Shown here: piece after piece, positions 1 to 12,100 of the stretch | How the letters are laid out: every line of letters begins with the position of its first letter | Position numbering within the stretch: the first letter of the stretch is position 1 | Source: Liolophura sinensis | Taxonomy: Eukaryota; Mollusca; Polyplacophora; Chitonida; Chitonidae | NCBI RefSeq assembly: GCF_032854445.1 | Contig: NC_088295.1 | Coordinates: 85,234,644-85,298,643 of the forward strand | Length of the DNA: 64,000 nucleotides | Reading direction: 5' to 3' | Translations under genes and position numbers: made by a program | The notes under the pieces: generated by a model | Seen by the model: only the letters and a program-made list of their open reading frames with translations | What the model was told of the DNA's origin: nothing | Databases searched by the model: none

Positions 1-1420
1 GTAAGACTTTATAAATACAGGAAAAAGGACTTCTGAGATTAAGTCGCAGTTGAACTAGTGATGACTGGATTCAGCGAGCCATGCATGAAGAGACTGTCAT
101 CTGAACCGAGACCGAGGCTTTACACAACTCAGCCAGCAAGAGCCCCGAATAGATGAATTAACGGAAAACTGTATCAGATATGGATACATCTCTCAACATG
201 ATTCTGCTATCTCCTACCACAGATATGGGCATCCATGCAGCTGTTGTAAGATTACCCACCAGCACTTACCTGTTATGAATGAAACAATCAGTCGACCAAT
301 ATCGACCGTAGAAGAGGTAGATGTATAAAATAGCAACATCGATTTCTAAAACCAAAATTTGTCGCTTCATCAGATGTATACACATATGGATCCAAAATAC
401 CGGTATGTAGGCCTATATTTATATGCCATCATAATTTTGCTGCGTTGTTAGTCGTGTTTTGGTGGACAGAGCGTGTTTATATTCACGTTATAAAGATGAT
501 TTCCAACACCACGCATATTTCTATACTCAACTTGAGGATGAAGCAGGTACGATCGGGGTTAAGTCATGTTTGCATTCAAGATAACACAGCCCATACAGAG
601 ATAGTATGGATAAACTGGGATTAGTTTCTTATGAAGACACCAATTATATAGATACCCGCAATTCCAAACCCATATGGGATTCAAAACTACATCTGTATAC
701 AGCCTTAATTCATTCACGGTTCATGTTTTTATCATATAATATTCAAAAACCATGGCTTTGTGGCATGGTGGAATAAAAAGGCAGGGATTCATACCTAGTT
801 GTCTAAGAAAATAAGGTAGAGCTTTCTTCATCATGAAGACTGACCATTCTCTTCTTGGTTTGTAACAATTAAAAACATTCCGAGAATCTACCGACCAGTG
901 GGGCTATCCAGGGCTGTACTGATTATTTTTTAGTGTGCGGCCATTCAGGGGCGGTGTACCTGTGTCCTGGGGAAGTTCTTCGATTTTCAAAACCTATAAA
1001 GCCACAGTTTAGTATATTGATGGTTAACTATTACACCAGCTTTCGTGGGTTTAATGTTAAATTAAATTTAAATATTTAACTGTAAATATTTTAAATGGCT
1101 TATTTTTGTGACATGAGTAACCTAGATATATTGTACCCTAGGGCTAATATGAGTAAACGCAGTCCGGTCGACAACCCGCATCGTACTCTGAATTTTCTCC
1201 TCAATATGGGGATTCTGAAGACAGATTGAAGTAGAATAAAATGTACGCAGTGCGGAAAAAGTCAAAAAGAATGAAAAAAAGATGTTCCCATTCAGGTACG
1301 TGTACGTTTTACAGATGGAAAATGACCACGTTAGTTTACCAATCATGTAATCATGCGCTTGAAATACGTGTACATGTGAGTATATATGGCCTATACTTGT
1401 TAGCCCAAAGCTAAGCTCGC
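1..1420. other. Upstream sequence, no gene recognised
   Basis: AT-rich, with only short random open frames in both strands. No exon, tRNA or clear repeat could be supported. Confidence 0.4.
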
Positions 1421-1479
1421 ATCGATGTGGCTGAAATATTGTCGATGTGGCGTGAAGCCATAATCATTCATTCATTCCA
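1421..1479 (+). repeat. 3'-end fragment of a SINE (ATTC tail)
   Basis: Contains GCTGAAATATTGTCGATGTG followed by GGCGTGAAGCC and an (ATTC)n tail. It resembles the conserved 3' module of the other SINEs in this window but ends in ATTCATTC rather than AAATAAAT. It directly abuts the foldback element. Confidence 0.5.
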
Positions 1480-2034
1480 AAGCTATGCTGGACGTACCCA
1501 CCGTAACGTCCGATTTCTGTCATATAGACCTCCGGGCGGATAATTTCACTAAAGAAAAACCCTGTCCGGACCCTACCTCATTTTTGCTATCCACCGATTC
1601 CGTAACACGCCCGAAATGTAGGCCTAATACATATGGCAAAGCCAGCAATGGTAAACCATCTTTCAAGAGTAATCCAGCCGTTTGAACGTTCGAATCGGAC
1701 ATCTCAGATCAACGTCTAGTACTTCGTTAAAACAGAACAGTATTAAAGAATTAGCTATCCAAATTTTTTTTAATATTTCCAGTGGTACCAACATAGGCTC
1801 TCTTAATGATTTCAGTTGTCCGATTCGAAAGTTTCAATGGCTGGATTACTGTTGAAAGATGGTTTACCAATGTTGGGTTTGACATATTACATTTTGGGTA
1901 TTTTAGGGAATCGGTGGATATCAAAAATAAGGTAGGGTCCGGGCAGGTTTTTTTAGGTGAAATTGTCCGCTCTAAGGTCTATATGGCAGAAGCTTGGCGT
2001 TACGGTATAGGAACGTCCAGCTTCGCTTTCGCCT
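1480..2034. mobile_element. Foldback (inverted-repeat) element, MITE-like
   Basis: The left arm (~1480-1706) is an imperfect reverse complement of the right arm (~1814-2034), with a loop of about 107 bp. Shared blocks include TGGCTGGATTACT, GAAAGATGGTTTACCA, GAATCGGTGGATA, AGGTAGGGTCCGG and ACGTCCAGC. The arms carry open frames in mirror orientation that are by-products. No transposase. It ends close to the HYOU1 promoter elements. Confidence 0.75.
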
Positions 2035-2059
2035 AATACATGTAGGCCTCCCGGTACAT

Positions 2060-2456
2060 GTACATTTTAAGATTGAGTTACACGTCATCACTACTGCATG
2101 TTTTCCTTTCTAGTTTGTTCACGTGAACATATGTCTACGATTGGACACGAATCCTCTTCTCAATTAGAGGTCAATATGCATGCAAGGATATTCGCTTGTC
2201 ATATATCAGTTTACAGCTGATTTGGGTGACATACAAGCGAGTCACGTGGGACCCACAGCCGGAAGTTTACGTGTTCGTAGAATATGCGCAGATGCGGAAA
2301 CGCAACCTTCACCAATCACATGTCGCCACATTTGCCGGTAAGCGGTGTACACATGCGACAGAAAGCTGCACATGTTCAGTGAACACAAGCTAAAATATTG
2401 CAGGTGCTAGTGTAGTGGGGATAATTTGTCCCGCATCCATATCTGAATCAAATAAG
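2060..2456 (+). promoter_or_regulatory. Probable HYOU1 promoter / non-coding first exon with ER-stress-like elements
   Basis: CCAAT at 2312-2316, nine bases, then CCACA at 2326-2330. This is the mammalian ER-stress element CCAAT-N9-CCACG with one mismatch. ACGT cores typical of ATF6/XBP1-like bZIP sites lie at 2081-2087 (CACGTCA), 2117-2128 (perfect palindrome GTTCACGTGAAC), 2243-2250 (CACGTGGG) and about 2270 (ACGTG). A strong donor AATAAG|GTAAGT at 2456/2457 and an acceptor TTTTCAG at 3077 would make a 5'UTR exon ending at 2456, joined to the start-codon exon. Established: mammalian HYOU1 is induced through such elements. The transcription start is not visible, and no TATA box was recognised with confidence. 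Confidence 0.5.
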
Positions 2457-3077
2457 GTAAGTACATGGACATTCACCAGGGGGTTTAAGTTCACAAAGCC
2501 ACTTCCAAGTCATGTTTTCGTCTTAACCCACAGAATCAGCTGCCGTACATGTATACACGTAGTTATGTGACACATTTGATGTGTACAAATTTGTGTTGTA
2601 AGATATATTGAGATTTACCATTCTATGGAGTAAATAGTTTTGTGTAATTATCAAATTGGAAAATGTTTAGTATTTCTGATCTTTTAAAAGTTTAAAAATG
2701 TTAAATGTGTTCCCATTTGATAATTTTAGCAAAACTTCAGTATCCTATGTAGTCACACTTGTGACATGTACAGGGGAACAAAATACTGTATCAGTACAAC
2801 TACAAAGATTAAAAAGCACACATCTGAACAGACATTTTTCTTTTGATCTGAATATTTCTGCTTCCACAAGTCCTTGTGAAGGTAATATATATCAAAGGAA
2901 GGATTGGATTCTTCAGTCAGAGGAACTTTGTCTTAATCCATTATACTAACAAAGATGATCTGGGGGTCATTTCTCCAGTATGTTCTGTATTTACATGTTT
3001 ATGTATGTTCCATGGACATCTGTAGGATTAAGTGTTAACTTGCATGAACTCTATCAAACAGGTTTTTACTTTTTCAG

Positions 3078-3184
3078 AATTGTAAAAAGGAAGTTACCAG
3101 TTGTTTGTCTGAAGATGAGGTGGAAAGCACAGTTAGCTGTCCTGGGCATGATGGCTGTGATGTTTGGCCTGATACCTTCCTCTG
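3078..3184 (+). CDS. HYOU1: HYOU1 coding exon 1 (signal peptide)
   Basis: The acceptor TTTTCAG ends at 3077 and the ATG is at 3115. The exon codes for [20 protein letters not shown] and four more residues, a charged n-region and a hydrophobic core. It ends in phase 1 at TCTG|GTAATT. Signal cleavage is likely just before LAVMS, two residues into the next exon, as in vertebrate HYOU1. Confidence 0.9.
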
Positions 3185-6100
3185 GTAATTAGGCTCTGAA
3201 TAATTTTCCTGTTAATCTCCTGAATAATTTTGACATCAATCTGATGACTTGATCTTCACGTATATCATTTGGAATATGTAGCATATATGTGTGTTCATCC
3301 AGGGAATATATTTTATCCAGCTAGTGCTGTGTGTTAAGTTTTAATACTGAGTATCCTCTATCCCAGTGACTTCCTGTTTGTACATATTGCTGAAGATGTT
3401 ATTGTGTATTTCCTGTCTGATCTGATGTGAAGCTGTTTCCCAGTATATTATAAAAAAATTCTCTATTTAGTTTGTTAAATACATAAAATAGCCATGTTTA
3501 TACCTGAACTTCTTTCCTTCTACTTTTGAAATTCAGCTTGGATTGTTTTCTGCTGTTTATATGTGATACAGTGTGACTAATTATATTTATCTGATAATTG
3601 TTTTCCTTTATTAGTGTACCACAAGTATTCATATGAAAGCTGGAAAATGATGTTTATTAGTTTATGTTGATATATTTTGCATGCAACTGGAAATAAATAT
3701 GCAGCATATGCATTATATTAATTAACAGACATTTTATATGTATGATTATTTGCGCAAAATTAATTAAACATTTTGCATATCCCCTTGCAGATGCCTTAGC
3801 TGTTATGTCAGCTGATTTGGGAAGTGAGTTTCTGAAAATTGCCATTGTGAAGGTAATTATCCATTTCTGCTACAAGACCATCTGCCATAGGAATGCAGCA
3901 GGTGACTGCTACATGTATACTGGTTAGGGTTGGCTCAGTTACAAGTGCTAGTGAACTATTCGTTTCTCAGGTCATCTATAGTAGAATTGAAGCATATTGC
4001 AGAAACATAAATAAGATTATGCATGCATGACCGCACAAGCAAATTATAAACCTATATGATGCAATATGAGCTGAATTGAGGTTTGAGACATAGTTAAAGC
4101 ATGTAGGCCTACCAATCCTCAGGTGTAACTAATTGCAGTGATGAAACTGTAAGGGAATCTATGACAAACGAGGTCCCATTTGATACATTCCTCTGTTTGA
4201 ATTATGGTTTTGAAAATTTTAGTCTTGTTCTACTGACATTGTATACATGCTAGTCATTTAATTCTGTTTTGTAAATGTGGACAAGTGATGAACTGAAATT
4301 AATTTTCATGCGAATTCTAATCAAAACTTAAATGTTAATCAGTTACATCCTGTCAACCACCCCTGTAATCTCACCCCCTTCCACCCCCACCCCCCCCCCC
4401 CCCCCAAATTCCTCCTCTCCAAAAATAAAACAGCAAAGAGCCAAAATCTGGATGGGTTTTATGTCCATTTTCTTGGTCATAGATCTTTCTAGAAACTTGG
4501 TTATCTCCCCCTGATCTCCTGCTTGCATATAAAGTATTTCTACTCCCAAGGATTAATCATGTGACTGCTTCTAAACAAAGAGGCGGCATATTTTTAATCC
4601 TGTGAGACTGTGTTCAGTTGATTTTTTGGTTGTTTGCCTTCTTCGGTTCAGAGGGATGTTTATCACACAAGTAATTCACTGATAAACATGAGAGTTTTTT
4701 CACAGAAAATCCACAAATTGCAAAAATGGGACCAAATGTATCAGCTAAATGTGTTTTTCCTGTAAGATTACATTTTCATTTTATTCTTCAGTGTTGACAG
4801 TGTGTGTTGTCTCTTAGTTCAGTGCATGTGCATGCAGAATATCTCTGCATTATGGTTTATTTCAAGACTACTGAACAACTACAACATAGTGTGTGATAAA
4901 ATGGCCTTGTATTGCTGCATAGGTTTGTACATGTACAGAGAACATAAAGATGAACAGAATATAGCCTGAGATGATGCTGGTGTGTAGTTGGATCTTGGGT
5001 CATTGATAAATTAAAAGCTGACTGTAGCAGTCACACAATGTTACAGGGAATAAGTGTCTACTGTATCATTGTGCTGAGCTGATAAAGAAATGGGGGACCT
5101 GAATAATAAGGCATTAGGATCTGTCTATATGGAATTAGCTGGGTCCTCATGACTTCATTGTCTCGCAATGACAAGGAAAGTGAATTAAAGTCATAAATGT
5201 TTTAAATTGTATGTTGCCATCTATGGAACATATCATGTAAATGAGTGTCCTTTATTCTTGAAGACATTGATATATTTTAGAAACAATGAACTAGTGGTTA
5301 ATAATGCAATAAAGCTACTTCACAAGCTTTCCGGAGAACTCCATCGTCAGGTAAAGAGACAACTGCGATTGTCTCGTTAATATGTTACATATTATGTACT
5401 GCCGTTATATAAGTGAAATATTCTTGAGTACAGCATAAAAACTCAAATCGGATAAATATTGTGTATTATTGTGCATGTCTGAAGGTTGTTTGTGCAACCT
5501 TGGTTACTCTACTCACAACATGTACAGTTAGGTAACATGTTTTACCCATCGTGTTTGGGGATGGGGAGTGGCCTATTAGTTCAAGGGGCAGGGAAATTCA
5601 CCTGCTCTCACTGGCTGTGGGCCTTGGTAAGGATAATCAGGATAATGTGGTACACATGTCTGGACATATCTTCCACTAATGTGGTATGCATGTCTGGACA
5701 TATCTTCCACTAATGTGGTATACATGTCTGGACATATCATCCACTAATGTGGCATACTTATCTGGACATATCTTCCACTAATGTGGTATACATGTCTGGA
5801 CATATCTTCCACTAATGTGGTATACATGTCTGGACATATCTTCCACTAATGTGGTATACATGTCTGGACATATCTTCCACTAATGTGGTATACATGTCTG
5901 GACATATCCACTAATGTGGTATACATGTCTGGACATATCTTCCACTAATGTGGTATACATGTCTGGACATATCTTCCACTAATGTGGTATACATGTCTGG
6001 ACATATCTTCCACTAATGTGGTATACATGTCTGGACATATCATCCACTAATGTGGTATACATGTCTGGACATATCTTCCACTAATGTGGTATACATGTCT

Positions 6101-9100
6101 GGACATATCTTCCACTAATGTGGTATACATGTCTGTTCATCATCAGTAACTTTCCAGTTCCAAACGTCAATTGGAAAATTCTTCAGCCTGGTGTCAGACA
6201 ACAATAAATAAATAAGTAAATAGATGTAAACTGCATTTGCTACTTGACATGATGAAGGAGTAAATTCACTCAAAGTTTTTGAACAAGTAATGATGCTGTA
6301 TGAAGTGTGGTTTGTCACTAGTTAGTGAAGCTGCACCTTGTCGTGCCTTCATTTGAAAGCAGTCTCATGAATATTCCCAGAATACAAAGAATATGTTATT
6401 AAACATTGGAAATCAGGGGAGGTAACGTAGCTTCTGTGCAAGGCATCTGTGCCAGAGTTAATAGTTTTTACAAGCTTAACTGTACACTAATTCTGGACTT
6501 TATCAGAATGTTATATGTACACATGGTTTCAAACACTCAATGTACATGTATTTATGTTTTTCAGCCTGGGGTACCTATGGAGATTGTACTGAACAGGTAA
6601 GTCCCACCTTTTTAACCTAAGCTCACAAAACTTTTTTAATTAGTTATTATCTTGTAGATAAGGCCATGCATAAAAAGTTCTTTGTTGGGGGTAACCTAAC
6701 TCTATTAAAAAAAATAGGGTCGGTTAGTAGGGATAATCTTTTTTATTCTGGCAAATGAAAAAGATAGGGATTTTGCAGAAATTAACAGTGAGAGATAATT
6801 AAAGGCGAAATTCCATCAACAGCCAAATAAAAACTTCAGAGCTTATTCTGTAATATTAGTGAGTACATGCAGTGTTGGTGTTACATTATCTTATTGTTTT
6901 GACAGTAACATTGTCACAAAGATTTTTACAGTCGGACAGTACTCCACAAGTCATTTACCAGCTGTAGTTTTAGATTTTCCTGGATTACTGTTGTCTTGTT
7001 CTCATTACCAGAGAATCCCAGAGGAAAAGCCCTGTGGTTGTGTCCATGAGGGACGGAGAGCGCATGTTCTCTGATGCCGCTTTGCAGACAGTAAGTATCT
7101 CATTCATGGTTATCTCCCTTTACTCTTGTCTTGATGCACATTCACCTAGAACATTATTATTGCTAAAAATGGTTATAATATGATTTGTCAGTGGTAGCTT
7201 GTGAGTGAATCCAGCTCTCATTATGATATTTGAAAGGGATACAGAATTGATGTTGATTTGCTGATTGTGGATTTAGGGTTTCACCCTACACGTCACGCTT
7301 GAATAAATCTGCCATACCTAAAATTCAGCTCAAACTAGACATATCTTGGACTTGCTTATCTCACGTCAACCAATCAAAAACAATTTTGTCTCCCTTTAAT
7401 TCAAGATCTGAAGATCACAGGTGTAGACTGGGCACTCCAGTTTTCTCCACAGTTTTTAAGATATGTCACAGTACCTGGCAAAGGTGTAGCATACCTGTAC
7501 AATCATTGTATTATGTGAAAATTTATGAAATTCCTAACTGCATTATTCAACTGTTCTTTTTACAAACCATTCTATTATTTTTTTTTTTTTTTGTCAACTT
7601 CAACAGGCTATAAATCATCCTCGCAAAGCGTTCTGGTACTTGACTCATTTAGTGGGGAAAAAATTTGAAGACCCAGAAGTTGAGTTATTCAGGCAGAGAT
7701 TCCCTTATTATAACCTGGTGAAAGATGAAAAAACTGGAACTGTCAGGTTCAGAATTGACGAGTGAGTTGCTGTCTTCCCAGTATGCTTGTGATCAAAATT
7801 TGCATGGCTTAGTAGAAATTGTCAGCAATATTTGGTAATGTTATCTACACAGTCATTGAAAGTAACATATACTACAAAAGTGCACATTAATTCATAATTA
7901 TATTTTGTGTATAATCATTATGTGCATCATTTTTGTAACTTAATGGACTTTTGATGATTTCATAAATTTGATTCAGTTGAAGAAGCTTTTCAGATTTTAC
8001 CCCTACAACAGTACCATACATTTATACATAGATATTGTAATCAGATATTTAGTTAGCTTTTTCCTAATAAAAGGAAACATTTTTAAAGCTCTTAAGGCTT
8101 GCAAGGATCTGTTCAGAATGTCTGGAGTAAGATAATATTTTATCATTGTATGTTTTTACTTGTCCAGAGAGACTGAGTACAGCCCAGAAGAGTTGCTGGG
8201 CATGATCCTGGAGAGAGCTAAGGAGGATGCCGAAACTTTTGCAGAACAGCCAATTAAAGATATTGTTATCACTGTGCCAGCATTTTATAACCAGGCAGAA
8301 CGACGTGCCATCATTCGTGCAGCACGGATGGTTGATCTGAACGTGTTACAGCTGATGAGCGACAATGCTGCGGTGGCACTCAACTACGGTATATTCAGAC
8401 GGAAGGAGTTTAACTCGTCCATGCAGTATTACATATTCTATGACATGGGAGCTACAAGTACCACAGCCACTGTTGTAGGTAAGCAAAGCTTTATATGTCT
8501 TTAATACTGCATTCGTCACTTTTTAACTGCAAAGTTAAATATTGGTAATGAAAGGCCCTACCAAATTACCTCCATTATGGTCACTCTCTCTTTTATATGG
8601 CGCCTTGTTAAGAGCAAGCTGTGCTTAAATGGGACATCTGAAGATGGCTTTTGGGTGAATTTTGAAGTTACAGTGGCATATTAAAGCTGGTTGAAGACAT
8701 GGTTGAAGACAGATTTTAATTTTGTAATCTAACTTGAAATCCCAGGATTGGTGACATGGTATACTTTTTAAGCTATTTGGATGAACTTTTAATGTCCAAA
8801 AATGAAATATAAGTTTTTTGTACATTCTGTTCCATAGGAAATAGATTTCATTGACATTCTAAAACCTACGTCGTGAATACTTGAGCAGGCAAGTTCCCAC
8901 CTCTGATAGTGTCACGCCTCAACACCTAATCCAGGGTTATGTCATAGCTGGCTGTGGTATGACAAGGGAGGCAATTCAGTGGAAGCCTGTTGAAGTATTC
9001 ACTTGGTTCATCGTTGTTCTGAGAACATTCCTGTTGATCAAAAAAGGCTCTTTTCAGCACTATGCAGATCATAGTAAGGTAATAGCTGCAAGAAAAGGTA

Positions 9101-12100
9101 TTATGAACTTCCATTTAGACATCTAATGTTCCTGTTATAGTAAACTTGAATAAAATCCTAAAGATATTGGTCTTTATTCTACTTTTTATTGTACTTGTTT
9201 CTGTTGTTGTTGCACAGGTTATCAAGTGGTGAAAACAAAAGAAGGAACCATAGTGGAGACTAACCCACAGGTGGTTGTTAAAGGTGTAGGGTAAGTTACA
9301 GGAATTTAGGTGTGCTTGTAGACTCCAGAAGTTCAGTATGGCTCCCCTCAAAGAGCCTGATTTTAATAAGATTTTGTGCCCATGTTCATTTTGTGGCTAC
9401 TCAGAAGAAAATTTCAAGAATCATCTCTTGCATAAGTTTGCAGTATTTGGCGTGGTATTCAAATTTTAGAATTTTCTTTAGTGTATATTTTGTCATTTTT
9501 ACTTATGCTTTTTTGTATTATGACAATTTTTCAGCTTAACTTTACAAGGAATATCTAATTGCATTCTGACACTCTTATATGGAGGAATTCTAACCATGAT
9601 AAGCAAACAGCTGACAAACACTTCTGTAATTTTTTCCATTGCAGTTTTGATAAGACTCTAGGTGGATTGGAAATCACACTTCGTTTAAGAAAGCACCTGG
9701 CTCAGCTTTTTAATGATCAGAAGAAAACAAAAACAGACGTATTCACAAATGAGAGGTCAATGGGGAAACTGTTCAAAGAAGCTTCCCGTGTGAAGAAAGT
9801 TCTGAGTGCTAATAACGACCATTTCGCTCAGGTGAGTTCGGGGAAATCTTGAGGGAAATGCATGACAGGTGTGAAGAATTTTCTTTTTAAATGTAAGGCA
9901 TTATGCAGTTAATTTAGTGAAATCCATCTTGCAGCCTGCAGCTGTATTCTTGTAGTTATGTTCAATTGGTACATTGGGAAATACATACATGTAGCTGACA
10001 CGGTAAGTAAAAGAAAAGTGTACAATTTTTGTTTTGAAAATTTCATGGTATGATCACATTTTTAAATAAACAGTAGTGGTTTTTGTTTTTTAGTGATTGC
10101 AAGGAATTAGAACGTTCAATATACACACGTGCATGTATTTATTTAGGTTGAAGGCCTACTGGAAGAGAAAGATTTCCGAGCCAAAGTGACACGAGCAGAC
10201 CTGGAAACTCTTTGTGCTGATCTGTTTGATCGTGTGACCAAGCCCATTGAAGATGCGCTGAAGGCTTCAGAAATTACACTGGTAGGGTTTTCCATAGTTT
10301 GAACTCTTGTCATCCAGCTTAACATTTGTGCGAAGGGGTATGTACTCATTTTGTTAATCAAATGCTCTGTGTGTTACATGTACATGGATCTGATTTTCTC
10401 TTCGACACTTCTGTTAAAATAGATAAACTTTTAATTAGCGTTTTGTTTATACAGGTAATTTTCCATCTGACAAAAAAATAACTGTGGATCATGTGAAACA
10501 GTTTATGTATTAAAGTGTACAACCTGTAGCATGTTGAATGTTAAAATCACATTTATTAGGAGGAAAGTACCTCTTACCTGGAAACATGAATGTATTTTGG
10601 CCTCTTGTCTTTTCAGGGTGAAATCAATGAAGTGATCTTGATGGGAGGCAGCTCAAGAGTACCTAAAGTACAGGAAAAACTGAAGGAATTCCTTGGCGGG
10701 TTAGTTTTTAATACTATTGTTTTGGCATTTCTTGTGCCTTCATTGCACTGTAGGTAAGAGCAATGTGACTATCTCTGTTCAGGTTTACACTAGTGTCAAA
10801 AAAAAACCCTTTCCTCCTGTATAAACATTTTTTTCAGGAAGAGTATTTGCAGAACCCCTTAGTGTACAGGTGGATGTAGAAATAGACTGCTTTAAATTTT
10901 TATCACTTCTTTATTAGCTCGCTTGTAAGAAGTAAGGAGAGGCATTATGAGACTGGGATCATATTTTGTCGCTAGTGGTGTCCAGCTGTGTTAAATTTTT
11001 TGGCCAATCATAGAGTTGCAGTGGCCACCCATAATACACAGGCAGCCAGTAGTCGGTGGTGTTTTGCATATCAAAGACCAACAAAGTTTTTGACCTCATA
11101 GCTCAATATTTCATCAGCCATTCACAGAGTGACATTTGCCACCCATAGTACACTAAATGACGTAAAGCTTCACACATGAGTTACTGTCGTTTACTTTTGT
11201 GCGATCGGAGCTGGCGGCAGGATGACAGAGGAGTGCGATTAGCCCCCCGCCTGCTTCATTACCCTGCATGGCACTTAGTAGCTCTGGTTGCTAATCCTCA
11301 CCACATGGGGTCAAGTCACTGACAGTGAGGTGTACATCTTTAAATATACCCATGAATGAAATTGAAGAAAGTATTCAGACAGGCGATATCTATTACAAAC
11401 CTTTAAATTCCAAACACTGTCTGAAAGCATGACAACGCCAAACAAGGAATGTACGCTGCAGAGGAACGGATTATTCGGGCTAGGCCTATGTGGAAGTCAC
11501 CTCACACCGTTATCTGGTGAACAGTTGTCTGCTGAGAGCCCTCATGATGCAATGAATATGTGTGCAAATGTATTTCAGCTTAAAATGAATTTCACTGAGA
11601 AATATCTATCGGCTCCCTGTGTCTATGTAATTCCAACTTAGTATGTCAGTCAACACGTTCAGTTTGTTTCTTTATGGTCGGAACTGTCCTCCTATTGCAG
11701 AACAGTTCCCTTTCCCACGTTTTTAAATAGGGAACCTCTCATTAAACAAAAAAACATACTCCATGCGAGGTCTGCGAAAACTACGATGATATGCTTTTAC
11801 CTCTTTTTGGAAGCACTTTGTGTGAGTTTGGCATATCGAGAGACAGGATTTGTTAGAGTTGTTATTATATTAATAGTTTGCACAAAACCATCACTGGCTT
11901 TATACGGGAGCAACAAAATGTTTTATGATTTCCTGTATGCAGTTTTGCCCAGACGTGATTTACATATCACCAGCAATTGATAAGATCATTGTTTTACCAT
12001 TCACCAGCAAAAATCATGAGATCAGTAGGTAGACACGTTTACATTGCGAGTCTGGTGATTGCAAGTCCTTTGTATCTAAGTGTAGATAAAACCAATCTTT

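Larger units (their letters stand above)
3853..6564 (+). other. HYOU1 intron 2
   Basis: 2.7-kb intron. Apart from the poly(C) tract, a SINE end and the 34-bp array listed separately, nothing was recognised. Confidence 0.8.

Noticed and set aside
1520-2036. Similar small proteins on opposite strands (1520-1702 minus, 1806-2036 plus)
   Set aside because: They are the two arms of a foldback element; the similarity comes from the inverted repeat, not from paired genes.
2980-3114. N-terminal extension of HYOU1 in the same frame upstream of 3115
   Set aside because: The acceptor at 3077 and the in-frame TAA in the presumed first exon argue that this stretch is intron plus 5'UTR; the signal peptide starts at 3115.
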